Assembly: GCF_018141425.1 (NCBI RefSeq)
Contig: NZ_CP058561.1
Location: 4,960,001-5,024,000, forward strand
DNA: 64,000 nucleotides
Reading direction: 5' to 3'
Origin: Vallitalea guaymasensis
Lineage (GTDB): Bacteria > Bacillota > Clostridia > Lachnospirales > Vallitaleaceae
A model generated the notes under the pieces. The model ran no database searches. It had not been told where the DNA came from and was given only the letters and a program-made list of their open reading frames with translations. Shown in pieces: positions 16,641 to 26,912 of the stretch; the stretch's first letter is position 1; every line of letters starts with the position of its first letter. Position numbers and translations under genes: made by a program.

Positions 16641-18908
16641 GTGAAAAGATTGTTGTATACATATAAAAGAAAGAATAAGATGTATATTAAATTGTTGATG
16701 ATGATTGTATTTTCTATAATATTGGCTATAGTTTTGACTTCATCCATTTTGTATAAGAGCTATGAAAATTTTGGATTATCCATGATACATAAATATGAAA
16801 GTGATAAACTTGCTCAGACTACTTATAGTGCCACTTATATGAAGACATCAGCCAGTAGATTGGTTATGCAGTTGTATGTTAATAGAAATATAGAAAGATT
16901 CATGTACAATTATTCTGTAGACATGTTAGAGGTCAAGACCAGTATTGATGAATTGATCTCCTATAAAGCTACAGGACCTTTCATTCATTCCATTTATATA
17001 TATAATGGTAAGAATAATACTTTCTTGACTACTATATCATCTGAAGGAGTGGAGAATAATAACGATTTTTTTGATAAGGAATTAGTGGAAATTCTTAATA
17101 ATTATCAAGATTATAAAATTCTCTATCCAATACCTAGGAAAAGTCCTATGCCTTTAATGCCTGTAGATGAAAATCACTATTCAAATGTATATACATTCAT
17201 CTATTACACCAAACCAACAAATGATAAACCACTGAAATCTGCAATAATTGTAAACGTAACTGAAGAATGGTTACAAAATATGATTAAGACAATGGAGATT
17301 AATACAGATGGAGAGATATTTATTATCAATAATGAAGGTGTGGTTGTAACAGGGAATAATACATATTCTATGAAATCCAATATATCAGATAAAAGGTTTG
17401 TTCAAAAAATACTTAATTCAGATAAGGAAACAGGATATTTCTTAGATAAGGTAGATGGTAAAAAAAGTGTTATACATTATAATAAGTCCAATTCCCTTGA
17501 TTGGAAATTCATAAGTATCACTCCTTATAAAAGTATCAAATATAAAGTAAGTAAAATGAAATATTTAACCTTATTGGTTTGCATGTTCATACTAATTCTA
17601 GGTATAGCATGTTCAATTCTCATGTCACATAGGTTATGGAAGCCAATCAAAAAAATACTTAATAAGATGAACAAGTTGGAAAAACACAAAAGAGAGAGTA
17701 CATATGTGTTGAAAAACAGAATGCTGAAGGCTATGCTTCAAAATAAAAATAGTATCAGTATCGATAATCTGGACAAGCTATTCAATGATTTCAATATAAA
17801 ACTGAAACGTGAGACTCCTATAGCATTGATACTTTTCAAAATTGATGATTTCATTGAAATAAAAGATAAGTATAATTATAAGGATAGAGAAGTTCTGAAA
17901 TTCGCTATCATGAACATAGCATCAGAAATGTGTGGTCATAAATACAATCATGAGTGTATTAATCTAGAGGAAGATAATGTGGTATTGATTATGAATGTAG
18001 AAGAAAATCAGTTGTCTTTCTGGGTTAATGATATTAGAGAGATTATAGAAAAAGTGCAATCGGCTATGAATGAGTATTTTGAACTATCAATATCAGCAAC
18101 TATAAGTTCTGTATCAGATGAATTAAGTAATATCTATAATACGTATATAGATACTTTAAATAATTCTCAATATAGATTTTATTTCGGACATAGGAGCATT
18201 CTATATGAAGATGAATTAAAAGAATTAGAGGAAAAAGATTATGAATATCCTGTACAGAAAGAACAGCAGATGATTGATTCACTAATGCTTGGAAAGATAA
18301 AAGATGCCAAATTTTACTATGAGAAAATAATTAACGAGACATTAAATTATTCCTACTATTCTATGAATCAAGTACTTTTGCAAATGAGTCTAGCTATGAG
18401 TAAAGTATTTAATAGAATGGAGAAAAATTATCATTGTAAATTTCCTTTTAATTTTAATTCATTATTTACAGAAATAGGGCAGTTGGAAACAATAGAAAAG
18501 GTGAATATGAAATTCTTGGGCTTTTTTGATCAGATTGATGAGATAATAGAAGAGAATAAAAGCATAAAACATAATCAGTTAATTAATGAAATAATAGAAA
18601 TGATTAATGAAAATTATAAAGATATGAACTTATCTGTTGGCATAATAGCAGACAGATATAATATGACAGCTAATTACTTGAATAGGATTTTTAAAAAACA
18701 TACATCAGTATCTGTTTCACAATTCATTAATAGAACAAGGCTTACGAAAATCAAAGCTATGTTGGAAACAACATCAAAACCCATTAGTGAGATTGCTGAA
18801 GAATGTGGATTCTTGAACATCAGTTATTTTTATACATTATTCAAAAAAGAGTATGGTATTACAGCAAATGGTTACAGGATGAAAGCAAAACAAGAGTTGA
18901 ATAAATAA
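16641..18908 (+). CDS. Membrane-bound AraC-family sensor/regulator
   Basis: A 755-residue one-component regulator. There is a TM helix at about 14-36 and a large extracellular dCache-like sensor (about 37-305; VNVTEEWLQNMI, INTDGEIFIINNEGVVV). A second TM helix at about 307-330 is followed by a cytoplasmic linker of about 300 residues. The AraC DNA-binding domain is at about 655-750 (MNLSVGIIADRYNMTANYLN, PISEIAEECGFLNISYFYTL). It starts with GTG after AAAAGGTGG. Proteins of this design sit next to LplB/CarB/LplA transporters in Paenibacillus-like and clostridial genomes and activate them when the sensor sees the sugar. Here the importer begins 309 bases downstream. Confidence 0.9.
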   Translation: MKRLLYTYKRKNKMYIKLLMMIVFSIILAIVLTSSILYKSYENFGLSMIHKYESDKLAQTTYSATYMKTSASRLVMQLYVNRNIERFMYNYSVDMLEVKTSIDELISYKATGPFIHSIYIYNGKNNTFLTTISSEGVENNNDFFDKELVEILNNYQDYKILYPIPRKSPMPLMPVDENHYSNVYTFIYYTKPTNDKPLKSAIIVNVTEEWLQNMIKTMEINTDGEIFIINNEGVVVTGNNTYSMKSNISDKRFVQKILNSDKETGYFLDKVDGKKSVIHYNKSNSLDWKFISITPYKSIKYKVSKMKYLTLLVCMFILILGIACSILMSHRLWKPIKKILNKMNKLEKHKRESTYVLKNRMLKAMLQNKNSISIDNLDKLFNDFNIKLKRETPIALILFKIDDFIEIKDKYNYKDREVLKFAIMNIASEMCGHKYNHECINLEEDNVVLIMNVEENQLSFWVNDIREIIEKVQSAMNEYFELSISATISSVSDELSNIYNTYIDTLNNSQYRFYFGHRSILYEDELKELEEKDYEYPVQKEQQMIDSLMLGKIKDAKFYYEKIINETLNYSYYSMNQVLLQMSLAMSKVFNRMEKNYHCKFPFNFNSLFTEIGQLETIEKVNMKFLGFFDQIDEIIEENKSIKHNQLINEIIEMINENYKDMNLSVGIIADRYNMTANYLNRIFKKHTSVSVSQFINRTRLTKIKAMLETTSKPISEIAEECGFLNISYFYTLFKKEYGITANGYRMKAKQELNK

Positions 18909-18919
18909 AGGGTCAATAT

Positions 18920-18965
18920 AAGCATTATATAGTACAATTCTAACTTGTATATATAATGCTTTTCT
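18920..18965 (+). terminator. Terminator after the AraC-type gene
   Basis: aagcattatata (18920-18931) pairs with tatataatgctt (18950-18961). The inner bases continue the stem with one bulge (acaa/ttgt). A short T-rich tail (tttct) follows. Confidence 0.75.
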
Positions 18966-19217
18966 ATATGAAACTTATAAAAATGCATAATAGAGAAGAT
19001 GAAGTTACAGAGTATAAATACTATTTTATATTAGTTTTGGACGGCTATTAGTAGCTTTAGTTACCTATTTTAAATAGATTACAGGATTTTAAATAAGTAA
19101 GTTACACAATTTTGGAGTGGACACTTGATTTTATCATTTACAGGTTGAATATGAGAACTTATAGTGTTAATTACAAACACATGAAGCATTCAATTGACAA
19201 ATATAAGGAGGGAGTTA
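18966..19217. other. Control region ahead of the first sugar importer
   Basis: No gene is present in this stretch. It contains three AGTTAC words (19003, 19059, 19100) and a direct repeat attttaaata at 19067 and 19086, 19 bases apart. These are possible contact sites for the upstream AraC regulator. No clean -35/-10 pair could be fixed. Confidence 0.3.
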
Positions 19218-20171
19218 ATGGCGAATAGTATTTGTACTAAAAAAAGAAAAAAGATAAAAAGTAGCAGATCTAAAAGATTCAAAAAAAATTCTCCATTATT
19301 AATAATGTGTTTACCAGCAGTTGTTGCAATTTTTTTATTTAACTACTTGCCTATGATAGGTATTGTTATAGCTTTTAAAAAATTCAAACCTGCAAAGGGT
19401 ATATGGGGCAGCCCTTTTATTGGATTTGATAATTTCAAATTCTTCTTTACTTCTCAAGATGCTTGGAGAATAACTAGAAATACTGTAGGGTTGAATTTCT
19501 TATTTATCCTAGGATGCCTTATTATATCAGTAGCTTTTGCAATTATGTTAAATGAGATAACTAAAAGGGCATTCGTAAAGTTTTATCAGACAGTATTCTT
19601 CTTCCCATATTTTTTATCATGGGTAGTAGTTGGATTCATGTTATTTTCATTTTTAAACTCTAATCTAGGAATGCTTAATAATTTCTTAGGGATATTTGGG
19701 ATAGACCCAATCAACTGGTATAACAAACCCAGTTATTGGCCTGGCATACTGACTTTTTCTTTCCTATGGAAGAATGTTGGTTATTATAGCGTTATCTATT
19801 ATGCAGGAATTATGGGCATAAACCATGAGTATTACGAAGCGGCTGCTATAGATGGTGCAAATAGATTTCAGATGATAAGAAAAATTACATTACCTCTATT
19901 ATCCCCAGTAATAACTGTTATGGTATTGCTGCAGATAGGTAAGATCTTCTATGCAGATTTTGGTATGTTCTTCTTCTTGCCTAGAAACATAGGTACTCTC
20001 TATGCTACTACAGATGTTATTGATACTTATGTATATCGAGCACTTAGAGTTTCAGGTGATATAGGTATGGCTTCTGCTGTAGGGTTCTATCAATCTATTG
20101 TAGGTTTCTTACTAGTAGTTATAGCTAATTGGATGGTAAGGAAATTCAATGAAGATAATGCATTGTTTTAG
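19218..20171 (+). CDS. lplB: Sugar ABC transporter permease, LplB family
   Basis: A 317-residue inner-membrane permease with six predicted helices and a basic N-terminus. The coupling EAA loop is intact (EYYEAAAIDGANRFQMIRK, then ITLPLLSP), as is the LplB signature region FFTSQDAWRITRNTVGLNF. The ATG at 19218 follows AAGGAGGGA; an in-frame ATG 24 bases upstream lacks a ribosome site. It partners with the CarB-type permease 18 bases downstream and the LplA-type lipoprotein, forming an importer for oligosaccharides or complex sugars. No ATPase gene is present, as is usual for this class, which shares an MsmX-like ATPase. Confidence 0.93.
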   Translation: MANSICTKKRKKIKSSRSKRFKKNSPLLIMCLPAVVAIFLFNYLPMIGIVIAFKKFKPAKGIWGSPFIGFDNFKFFFTSQDAWRITRNTVGLNFLFILGCLIISVAFAIMLNEITKRAFVKFYQTVFFFPYFLSWVVVGFMLFSFLNSNLGMLNNFLGIFGIDPINWYNKPSYWPGILTFSFLWKNVGYYSVIYYAGIMGINHEYYEAAAIDGANRFQMIRKITLPLLSPVITVMVLLQIGKIFYADFGMFFFLPRNIGTLYATTDVIDTYVYRALRVSGDIGMASAVGFYQSIVGFLLVVIANWMVRKFNEDNALF

Positions 20172-20189
20172 ATAAGGAGGAACTTAGTA

Positions 20190-21080
20190 ATGATTGAGAA
20201 CAAAAGCTCACAATTAATATCAAAGATTATTATACATATCATTTTAATGATTTTCGCAATTTTATGCATTATCCCTATTATAGCAATTATTTCTATATCT
20301 TTATCAAATGAAACAGATATCGCATTAAAAGGTTATAGTTTAATTCCTAGGGGATTAACCACAAGGGCATACAGTATCATATTTAAGAATCCAAAACAAA
20401 TACTTAATTCTTATTTAGTTTCAATAACTATTACAGCAGTTGGAGGAGCATTAGGTTTATTGGTTACTTCGCTGATAGCTTATCCATTATCCAGAAAAGA
20501 TTTCATCTATAAAAAGAAGTTAACATTTTATGTGTTTTTTACCCTTCTTTTTAATGGAGGCTTAGTTCCTTGGTATATAGTCATCACAAGATATCTGCAT
20601 TTGCAGAATACCATTTGGGTATTGATATTACCTTATATAGCTATACCATGGTACATATTATTGCTTCGTACATATTTCAGTAAAATACCCAAGTCAATAA
20701 TTGAATCAGCTAAGATAGATGGCTCAAGTGAATTTGGAACGTTCTTCAAGATAGTTTTACCGTTGTCAAAACCTGCTCTTGCCACAATAGGGTTATTTAT
20801 TATACTTCATTATTGGAATGATTGGTGGTTAAGCTTGTTGTATATTGAAAAAGAAAAATTGATTCCACTACAATATATGCTTTACCGAATAATGAACAAC
20901 ATACAATTCTTGACAACACAAATGCAAACAGGTGCAGTTACAGTAAAAGTCGGTGACCTGCCCAACGAATCTGCTAGAATGGCAATGTGTATCATTGCAG
21001 CAGGACCAATGCTGTTTTTATTCCCATTCTTCCAAAAATATTTTGTCAAAGGATTAACTGTTGGAGCAGTTAAAGAATAA
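20190..21080 (+). CDS. Sugar ABC transporter permease, CarB/YtcP family
   Basis: A 296-residue permease, second half of the heterodimeric channel. It has six helices, LSNETDIALKGYSLIPRGLT after the first helix, the YVFFTLLFNGGLVPWYIV stretch, an EAA-type loop (SIIESAKIDGSSEFGTFFK, then IVLPLSKPAL) and the conserved end FPFFQKYFVKGLTVGAVKE. The Shine-Dalgarno AAGGAGG lies eight bases ahead. It is 18 bases after lplB and closely resembles the second CarB copy of this window at 33972. Confidence 0.93.
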   Translation: MIENKSSQLISKIIIHIILMIFAILCIIPIIAIISISLSNETDIALKGYSLIPRGLTTRAYSIIFKNPKQILNSYLVSITITAVGGALGLLVTSLIAYPLSRKDFIYKKKLTFYVFFTLLFNGGLVPWYIVITRYLHLQNTIWVLILPYIAIPWYILLLRTYFSKIPKSIIESAKIDGSSEFGTFFKIVLPLSKPALATIGLFIILHYWNDWWLSLLYIEKEKLIPLQYMLYRIMNNIQFLTTQMQTGAVTVKVGDLPNESARMAMCIIAAGPMLFLFPFFQKYFVKGLTVGAVKE

Positions 21081-21160
21081 GGTTATTAAATCTAGTTAAT
21101 CCATATGTTAGTTGGTTACTAGATATAATATATATAAACAATAAAAGAGGAGGAATTAAA

Positions 21161-22696
21161 ATGAGAAAAAGAATTTTTGTATTAGTGATTACAGTTTTAA
21201 TGATTACAAGTACTATGGTAGGGTGTGGAAATAAAGATAAAAAAGAAACATCTAATACCGAAAATGGTAATCAGCAAACAGCTGGTGAAAATGAACCAAA
21301 GAAAGAAAAAGAGTTAGAGTTTGTTGAACTATCATGGTATTACCCAGGTTCACCACAATCAGAACAAGATGTGGTATTTGCAGAAATAAATAAGCTTCTA
21401 AAAGAGAAAATTAATACAAAAGTTAATTTTCACCCTGTAGATTGGGGTAGCTTTGAAGAAAAGATGAAAGTCAAGATTGGTGCATCAGAAGAGTTTGATA
21501 TTTGTTTTACTGCCAATTGGATGAACAATTATCAAAAGAATGTTTCTCAAGAAGCATTTATAGCAATTGATGATCTATTGAATGAGTATGGTTCAAATAT
21601 CTTAAAAGGTATTCCAGAAAAATTCTGGGGTGCTACAAAAATAAAAGGTGAAATATATGGTATACCTAACTATCAAATATCAACTATGACTAATGGATTC
21701 TGGTTCAAAAAAGACTTGATTGACAAATATAAAGTTGATTACAAAGAATTGAATACTCTAGATAAATGGGAAGTATATCTTAAGACTATAAAAGAGAACG
21801 AACCACAGATAATTCCTACAGCTATATGTGCTGAGAGCGGAAGCAACTGGGGACGTATGCTTGTTAATTATGGATTTGATGAAGTTGGGGGACGTAATAT
21901 CCCTGGTGTTGTTCGTTTGACTGACAACTCCTATAAAGTTATTAATCAATTTGCTTCTGATGAATTTAAGAGCTTTGTTTCTAAAATGCATGATTGGTAT
22001 GAAAAAGGATATATACGTGATGATGCTCTAGCAATTCAAGATCCAAAGGGAGATATAGAAGCTGGTAAAATAGCAAGTGGCATGGGTGGAAACTATAAAC
22101 CAGGTGCAGATGCTGAGATGTCAGCATCATATGGTGAGGAATATGTTAATGTCAAGGCTTCTGAATCATATTTATTGACAAGTTCAATTATCGCTACTCT
22201 TAATGCAATTAGTAGAACTTCCAAGAATCCAGAAAGAGCAATGATGGTTCTTGACCTTATGAACAGTGACAAAGAAATATATAACATGTTATGTTATGGT
22301 ATTGAGGGAACACATTATAATAAAACAGGAGACAATTCTATTGAGATTGTTGAAGATAGCAAATATAAGCCTAATACAAATTGGATATTCGGAAATACAT
22401 TCAATGCATATCTTCTTCCAGGACAATCCCAACAGACTTTTGATGATACACAAGCTTTTAATATGAATTCTGAAGCATCACCTATCTTAGGATTCGTCTT
22501 CAATCAAGAGCCTGTAAGTATGCAGATTGCACAATGTACTACTGTAGTTGATGAATTCATATTGAGTCTTGATACTGGAACAGTTGTTCCTGATGAATAC
22601 TTACCAAAATTCTTGGATAAATTAGAAAAAGCAGGTTCACAAAAAATTATAGATGAGATGCAAAAACAAGTTGATGAGTGGCTTAAAACAAAATAA
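21161..22696 (+). CDS. lplA: Sugar-binding lipoprotein, LplA family
   Basis: A 511-residue extracellular solute-binding protein. The lipoprotein signal ends in the lipobox MVGC (Cys22), followed by a Lys/Glu-rich tether. The body starts at about 50 with LSWYYPGSPQSEQDVVF and includes FDICFTANWMNNYQ, GEIYGIPNYQ and PERAMMVLDLMNSDKEIYNM, which are LplA family features. Length is normal. It is anchored on the outer face of the membrane and delivers the substrate to the two upstream permeases. Its ligand is unknown; the GH2 enzyme downstream suggests a beta-linked oligosaccharide. Confidence 0.92.
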   Translation: MRKRIFVLVITVLMITSTMVGCGNKDKKETSNTENGNQQTAGENEPKKEKELEFVELSWYYPGSPQSEQDVVFAEINKLLKEKINTKVNFHPVDWGSFEEKMKVKIGASEEFDICFTANWMNNYQKNVSQEAFIAIDDLLNEYGSNILKGIPEKFWGATKIKGEIYGIPNYQISTMTNGFWFKKDLIDKYKVDYKELNTLDKWEVYLKTIKENEPQIIPTAICAESGSNWGRMLVNYGFDEVGGRNIPGVVRLTDNSYKVINQFASDEFKSFVSKMHDWYEKGYIRDDALAIQDPKGDIEAGKIASGMGGNYKPGADAEMSASYGEEYVNVKASESYLLTSSIIATLNAISRTSKNPERAMMVLDLMNSDKEIYNMLCYGIEGTHYNKTGDNSIEIVEDSKYKPNTNWIFGNTFNAYLLPGQSQQTFDDTQAFNMNSEASPILGFVFNQEPVSMQIAQCTTVVDEFILSLDTGTVVPDEYLPKFLDKLEKAGSQKIIDEMQKQVDEWLKTK

Positions 22697-22866
22697 TGAT
22701 TGTTGATATCAATAATTGAGACAGCATAATTAATGATATAAATATCATCAAAAGTGACAGTTATGATAATCAAGTAAATCATATGTACCAAAAAACATAA
22801 TAGTATTCTTCTTTTATATGAAGATACGGCTTATAATTGATATAGATTTTAGCTGTTATAGAGATG

Positions 22867-22915
22867 AAACAATAAGTATGCAGGTTATTAGTAACAAAAT
22901 GCATACTTATTGTTT
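22867..22915. terminator. 16-bp perfect hairpin between importer and GH2 gene
   Basis: aaacaataagtatgca (22867-22882) and tgcatacttattgttt (22900-22915) are perfect reverse complements around a 17-base loop. There is no strong T-tract after it (agttataac), so it may be a partial terminator, a processing/stability hairpin that lowers expression of the GH2 gene, or an operator. No gene is visible in 22697-22959. Confidence 0.6.
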
Positions 22916-22959
22916 AGTTATAACAATTAGTTTGATAGCTTAATAAGGAGTGATATGAC

Positions 22960-25900
22960 ATGAGAAAAAGAGAATGTTTGAGTGGTGAATGGCTCTTTCT
23001 ACCCGATTATGAGGGGATAGATAGTGGACAAGATAAGATTATGGTACCATCAACTTGGAGGTGGGTCATAAATGAAAAAGCCCAGTTTCAACCATATGAT
23101 ATGTTTGATTATCCCAGAGAATGGAATAAAGCACAGGCTGGTATAATTTCAAGGAAGATTGTAATTGATAGTGAAGATGACCATAGGGTATTTGCTATAT
23201 TTGAAGGTGTGTTTCAAAAATACATGGTCTTCATTAATGATATAAAAGTTCTAGAAACAGAAGAGAGTTTTTTAACAACTGAAATAGATATAACGGATTA
23301 TGTGATTAATGGTGAGGAAAATGAGATAAAAGTATGGTGTGGACCATATGATACCATTAATACAGAAACCGGACTTAAGAGATTATCACCTGATGGCACT
23401 TGGTATGCAAATATGGCTAGAGGAATATGGCAGAATGTTTATTTAGAATATAGACCGAATAAGTATATTGATGATGTGACTGTTAGCACTTCAACTAGAA
23501 ATAAGACTATTGACATAAAAGCCAATATTATAAATGAATATAATCAGACTATGAATATTATTGCAAAAGTTTACAAAGATGAGAAAGTAATCAAAGAATG
23601 GAAACTCAGTAATAATAGTGTTCATCTAGGTAATGTTGAATTTGCTACTCAAGAATTGTGGGAAGATGCAATATATTGGTCTCCAGAGAATCCACATTTA
23701 TATGTTCTGCAGGTAGATCTTACTTGTGATGGGAGGATTATTGATACATATGAAGTTCAGTTCGGATTTAGAGAAATATGGGCAGATGGACATAAACTAT
23801 ATCTTAATGGGAAAAGAATCAATCTTAGAGGAGATGCATGGCATTATCAAGGTTTTGTTCAACAAACTAAGGAGTATGTGAGAAACTGGTATAAAGCATG
23901 TAGAGAAACAGGAATAAATTTTGTTCGTCTTCATGGAATGCCTTATCCTAAGATATATTTGGATATAGCAGATGAGGAAGGTATGCTTATTATAGATGAA
24001 AGCGCTATTTATGGTTCAGCAAAAAGAATTCAAGCTAATCATCCACAGTTTATAAGTAACTGTAAAAATCACCTTATCAAATTGGTTAAGCGAGATAAGA
24101 ATCATCCAAGTGTCATTATATGGAGTATGCAGAATGAAATGAGGTGGGTAGACGGAAGAGATGGTTATAAACAAGCCATGAAGGATCTTTCTGCAACAAT
24201 AAAAGCTCTTGATTGTACAAGACCCATAGCTTACGATGGTGACAATCGTTTAGTTGATCCAGAAGATATGGAAATAGTTAGTATGCATTACAATATTGAT
24301 GGAACCATAAGTGATTGGGATAAAGAAAAACCACTTATTTTTGGTGAACATGGAAAGTGGCATTATGTTTCCCCACAGGTAAGTACAGCTATGAAAGGTT
24401 CTGATGTATACCTTTCTTTTGAAAAGAGTATTGAAAGTATTGGATTAGAGGAAAAGCATTTCATTGAGTATGCCAGAAGAGAAGAAGTAACAGGTATTTC
24501 ACCTTTTAACATGATTAACTACACTATGCATATGCAGCCTCAACAGGATATCATCATACCAGAATCAATGAACATAGAAGAAGTTAGACCAAAGGTTATT
24601 AAAGCTCATACAACTTCTATTAGTAATGGGTTTTTTGAAAAAGAACAGTTGTTTTATCCTAATTCCTCATGGAAACATCTTAAGGATGCTTTTAAACCAG
24701 TGGCGATAATTCCTAATGAATATAATCACTCATTCTATGATAATAGAAGCGTCAAGAGAAGTTTTAACATATATAATGATTGTGAAAATGACGTAGAAGC
24801 TAAGGTGAATTATAAGTTAACTACAAAAGATGGTGATATATTATTTGATAACGAATATATATTTAACCAGTCTGTAGGTGAAAAGCAGGAGTGGGAACTG
24901 ATATTAGACCTGCCAGCAGTATCAGAGAAAACAACATTAATCTTACAGCTGGAGCTTTATCATAATGATAGATGGATGAATCATTTGGAAGAAAAATATA
25001 AGGTATATCCATCTCTTTCCAAGATAGACCTCTTAGATATTAACTGTAAGAAAGTAGGATATCTTGGAAAAGAAGAAGGGTATAAAGCACTTGCTAAGCT
25101 AGTTGAAAAAGTAGAGATTATTGATGAATGTGTAAAAGAGAATATAGATAAATTAGACCTATTGATTATTGGCAATAACTGTACAAACAATGTAAGGAAG
25201 CTACAACCTGTTTTACAAGACTTTGTAAATGATGGGGGATATCTATTGATACTTGAACAAGAGAGTTTTGTACCAGGTGAAATTACACTTTCTGGTAAGA
25301 AATTCTTTAGTGCATTCATAAATGATGAAGGACATCCAGTTTTTGATGGTATAGAACAAGAAGATCTATTATTCTGGGGGTCTGAGAATGTCAATGATTC
25401 TAATTATACACCAGTAGTAACTAATGGATTTAACAAGCCTGTACAGGGTGATCTGAATATCCTTTTAGAATGTGGAGAAGGAGATTTCGGATGGGGCGGA
25501 TTATTGTGGTCACCTCTAGTTGAATATTCTGTAGGAAAAGGAAGAGTCATGCTTAGTCAGCTTAATATAATTAAGCAGTTTGAAGAGACACCACAAGCAG
25601 GTTTAATGTTAAGTAATATGATCAGATATGGTATTGATTTTGCAGATAAGAGACGATTCATTGAAGATAATGATAAACCTTTGACTGGTCTATTAGCTTC
25701 TAATGATTCAAAAAGCTGTAAATTCCTTGCTGATGTAGGAGTTGAATATGAAGTTGTATCTGCGATGGAAAGAATAGAAGATTATTCACAATTGATTGTT
25801 GATCTAAAAGGCTTAAAAGAAAAAGAAATCAATTCACTTACAGAGTATGCTAAACAAGGTGGAAAGCTATTGATTCTTCCTGTTGGAATAGATGAAAAAA

Positions 25901-26895
25901 ATAATCTGCAAGATATTCTTGGTAATGATGTGGAGATTGAAGCAAGACCTGTGTATCAATTAAAACCTGTTAGCAATAAGTTGACTAAGGGGATTTCTAA
26001 TTATGACCTATACCATTATGAAAAAGTCACTTATTCTCCTGGCGATAAAAATAATTTAATAATCTGTGATTATTCTATTTATAGTGAGGGTGGAATACCT
26101 TTTCTTGAAAGCATAAAGAATCCTTGGCATGAGTTCTTCGTTAATGGATTTGATGAAGAGTTCATGAAAATATCTATTGGTGATATAGTTGAAGAAACTG
26201 ATTTTGTAACTAATTCATATGGCATTATTCAAGATGTAGGTAAAGGACAAGCAGCTGTTATACAATTAAATATGATTGATAATAATGATAAGATCAAACG
26301 TATTTATTCAAGATTATTATCTAATCTTGGAGTTGAAATAGATACAACAATATTGACTTATGAAAAAGAAGAAAAAGATTATGGTATACAGTCAGTCATG
26401 GCATTACCTAAAGAAAAGCATCAAGATTATAATGAGATGGTGAAATATTTCAGTGATAAAGATTATCTGCTCAACAACTTAGGTGAAGGGGTATACGGAT
26501 GGATGAAGAGGATTGAGAAAAAAGATGGTTTCATCAGTATATCCAATAGTACTGGAAAGACCTATTTTATAACCTTATTCATTGAATCCAATATTAATCG
26601 TGATCCTGAAAAGAGAGGGAATGGTGAACTGCCAGATAGCAGTATTGTGCCTGATCTTTATGTAGATACCAACTGTTCATTCAAACTTTTTGTTAATGGT
26701 AAAAGTTATGACAATCCAATAGTAGAAGAAGATACGAATTCCATTAAAATAGATGATGTAGTACTTGATAAAGGAATAAATAGAATGTGTATGATATGTA
26801 AAAGTGAAGACAATGATATAAAATTCAATATATGTTTCAAAAACAAGTATGGTGATTATATGAATGGTTTAAAATATTTACTTACACTAGATTGA
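22960..26895 (+). CDS. Long GH2-type glycoside hydrolase with C-terminal GATase-like domains
   Basis: A 1311-residue cytoplasmic enzyme (no signal peptide). Residues 1-185 form a sugar-binding jelly roll (LSGEWLFLPDYEG) and about 190-275 an immunoglobulin-like domain. About 280-520 is the GH2 TIM barrel, with general acid/base Glu393 in WSMQNEMRW and nucleophile Glu463 in LIFGEHGKWHY; their spacing of 70 is close to that in LacZ. The remaining 700 residues are unusual. They contain two GATase-1/trimerisation-like folds (LDLLIIGNNC...DGGYLLILEQ and KEKEINSLTEYAKQGGKLLIL) and a C-terminal beta domain. The substrate cannot be told from sequence: beta-galactoside, beta-glucuronide or beta-mannoside are all possible. 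It probably hydrolyses what the upstream importer brings in. Confidence 0.88.
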   Translation: MRKRECLSGEWLFLPDYEGIDSGQDKIMVPSTWRWVINEKAQFQPYDMFDYPREWNKAQAGIISRKIVIDSEDDHRVFAIFEGVFQKYMVFINDIKVLETEESFLTTEIDITDYVINGEENEIKVWCGPYDTINTETGLKRLSPDGTWYANMARGIWQNVYLEYRPNKYIDDVTVSTSTRNKTIDIKANIINEYNQTMNIIAKVYKDEKVIKEWKLSNNSVHLGNVEFATQELWEDAIYWSPENPHLYVLQVDLTCDGRIIDTYEVQFGFREIWADGHKLYLNGKRINLRGDAWHYQGFVQQTKEYVRNWYKACRETGINFVRLHGMPYPKIYLDIADEEGMLIIDESAIYGSAKRIQANHPQFISNCKNHLIKLVKRDKNHPSVIIWSMQNEMRWVDGRDGYKQAMKDLSATIKALDCTRPIAYDGDNRLVDPEDMEIVSMHYNIDGTISDWDKEKPLIFGEHGKWHYVSPQVSTAMKGSDVYLSFEKSIESIGLEEKHFIEYARREEVTGISPFNMINYTMHMQPQQDIIIPESMNIEEVRPKVIKAHTTSISNGFFEKEQLFYPNSSWKHLKDAFKPVAIIPNEYNHSFYDNRSVKRSFNIYNDCENDVEAKVNYKLTTKDGDILFDNEYIFNQSVGEKQEWELILDLPAVSEKTTLILQLELYHNDRWMNHLEEKYKVYPSLSKIDLLDINCKKVGYLGKEEGYKALAKLVEKVEIIDECVKENIDKLDLLIIGNNCTNNVRKLQPVLQDFVNDGGYLLILEQESFVPGEITLSGKKFFSAFINDEGHPVFDGIEQEDLLFWGSENVNDSNYTPVVTNGFNKPVQGDLNILLECGEGDFGWGGLLWSPLVEYSVGKGRVMLSQLNIIKQFEETPQAGLMLSNMIRYGIDFADKRRFIEDNDKPLTGLLASNDSKSCKFLADVGVEYEVVSAMERIEDYSQLIVDLKGLKEKEINSLTEYAKQGGKLLILPVGIDEKNNLQDILGNDVEIEARPVYQLKPVSNKLTKGISNYDLYHYEKVTYSPGDKNNLIICDYSIYSEGGIPFLESIKNPWHEFFVNGFDEEFMKISIGDIVEETDFVTNSYGIIQDVGKGQAAVIQLNMIDNNDKIKRIYSRLLSNLGVEIDTTILTYEKEEKDYGIQSVMALPKEKHQDYNEMVKYFSDKDYLLNNLGEGVYGWMKRIEKKDGFISISNSTGKTYFITLFIESNINRDPEKRGNGELPDSSIVPDLYVDTNCSFKLFVNGKSYDNPIVEEDTNSIKIDDVVLDKGINRMCMICKSEDNDIKFNICFKNKYGDYMNGLKYLLTLD

Positions 26896-26912
26896 TTAAG
26901 GGGAAGAAGTAC

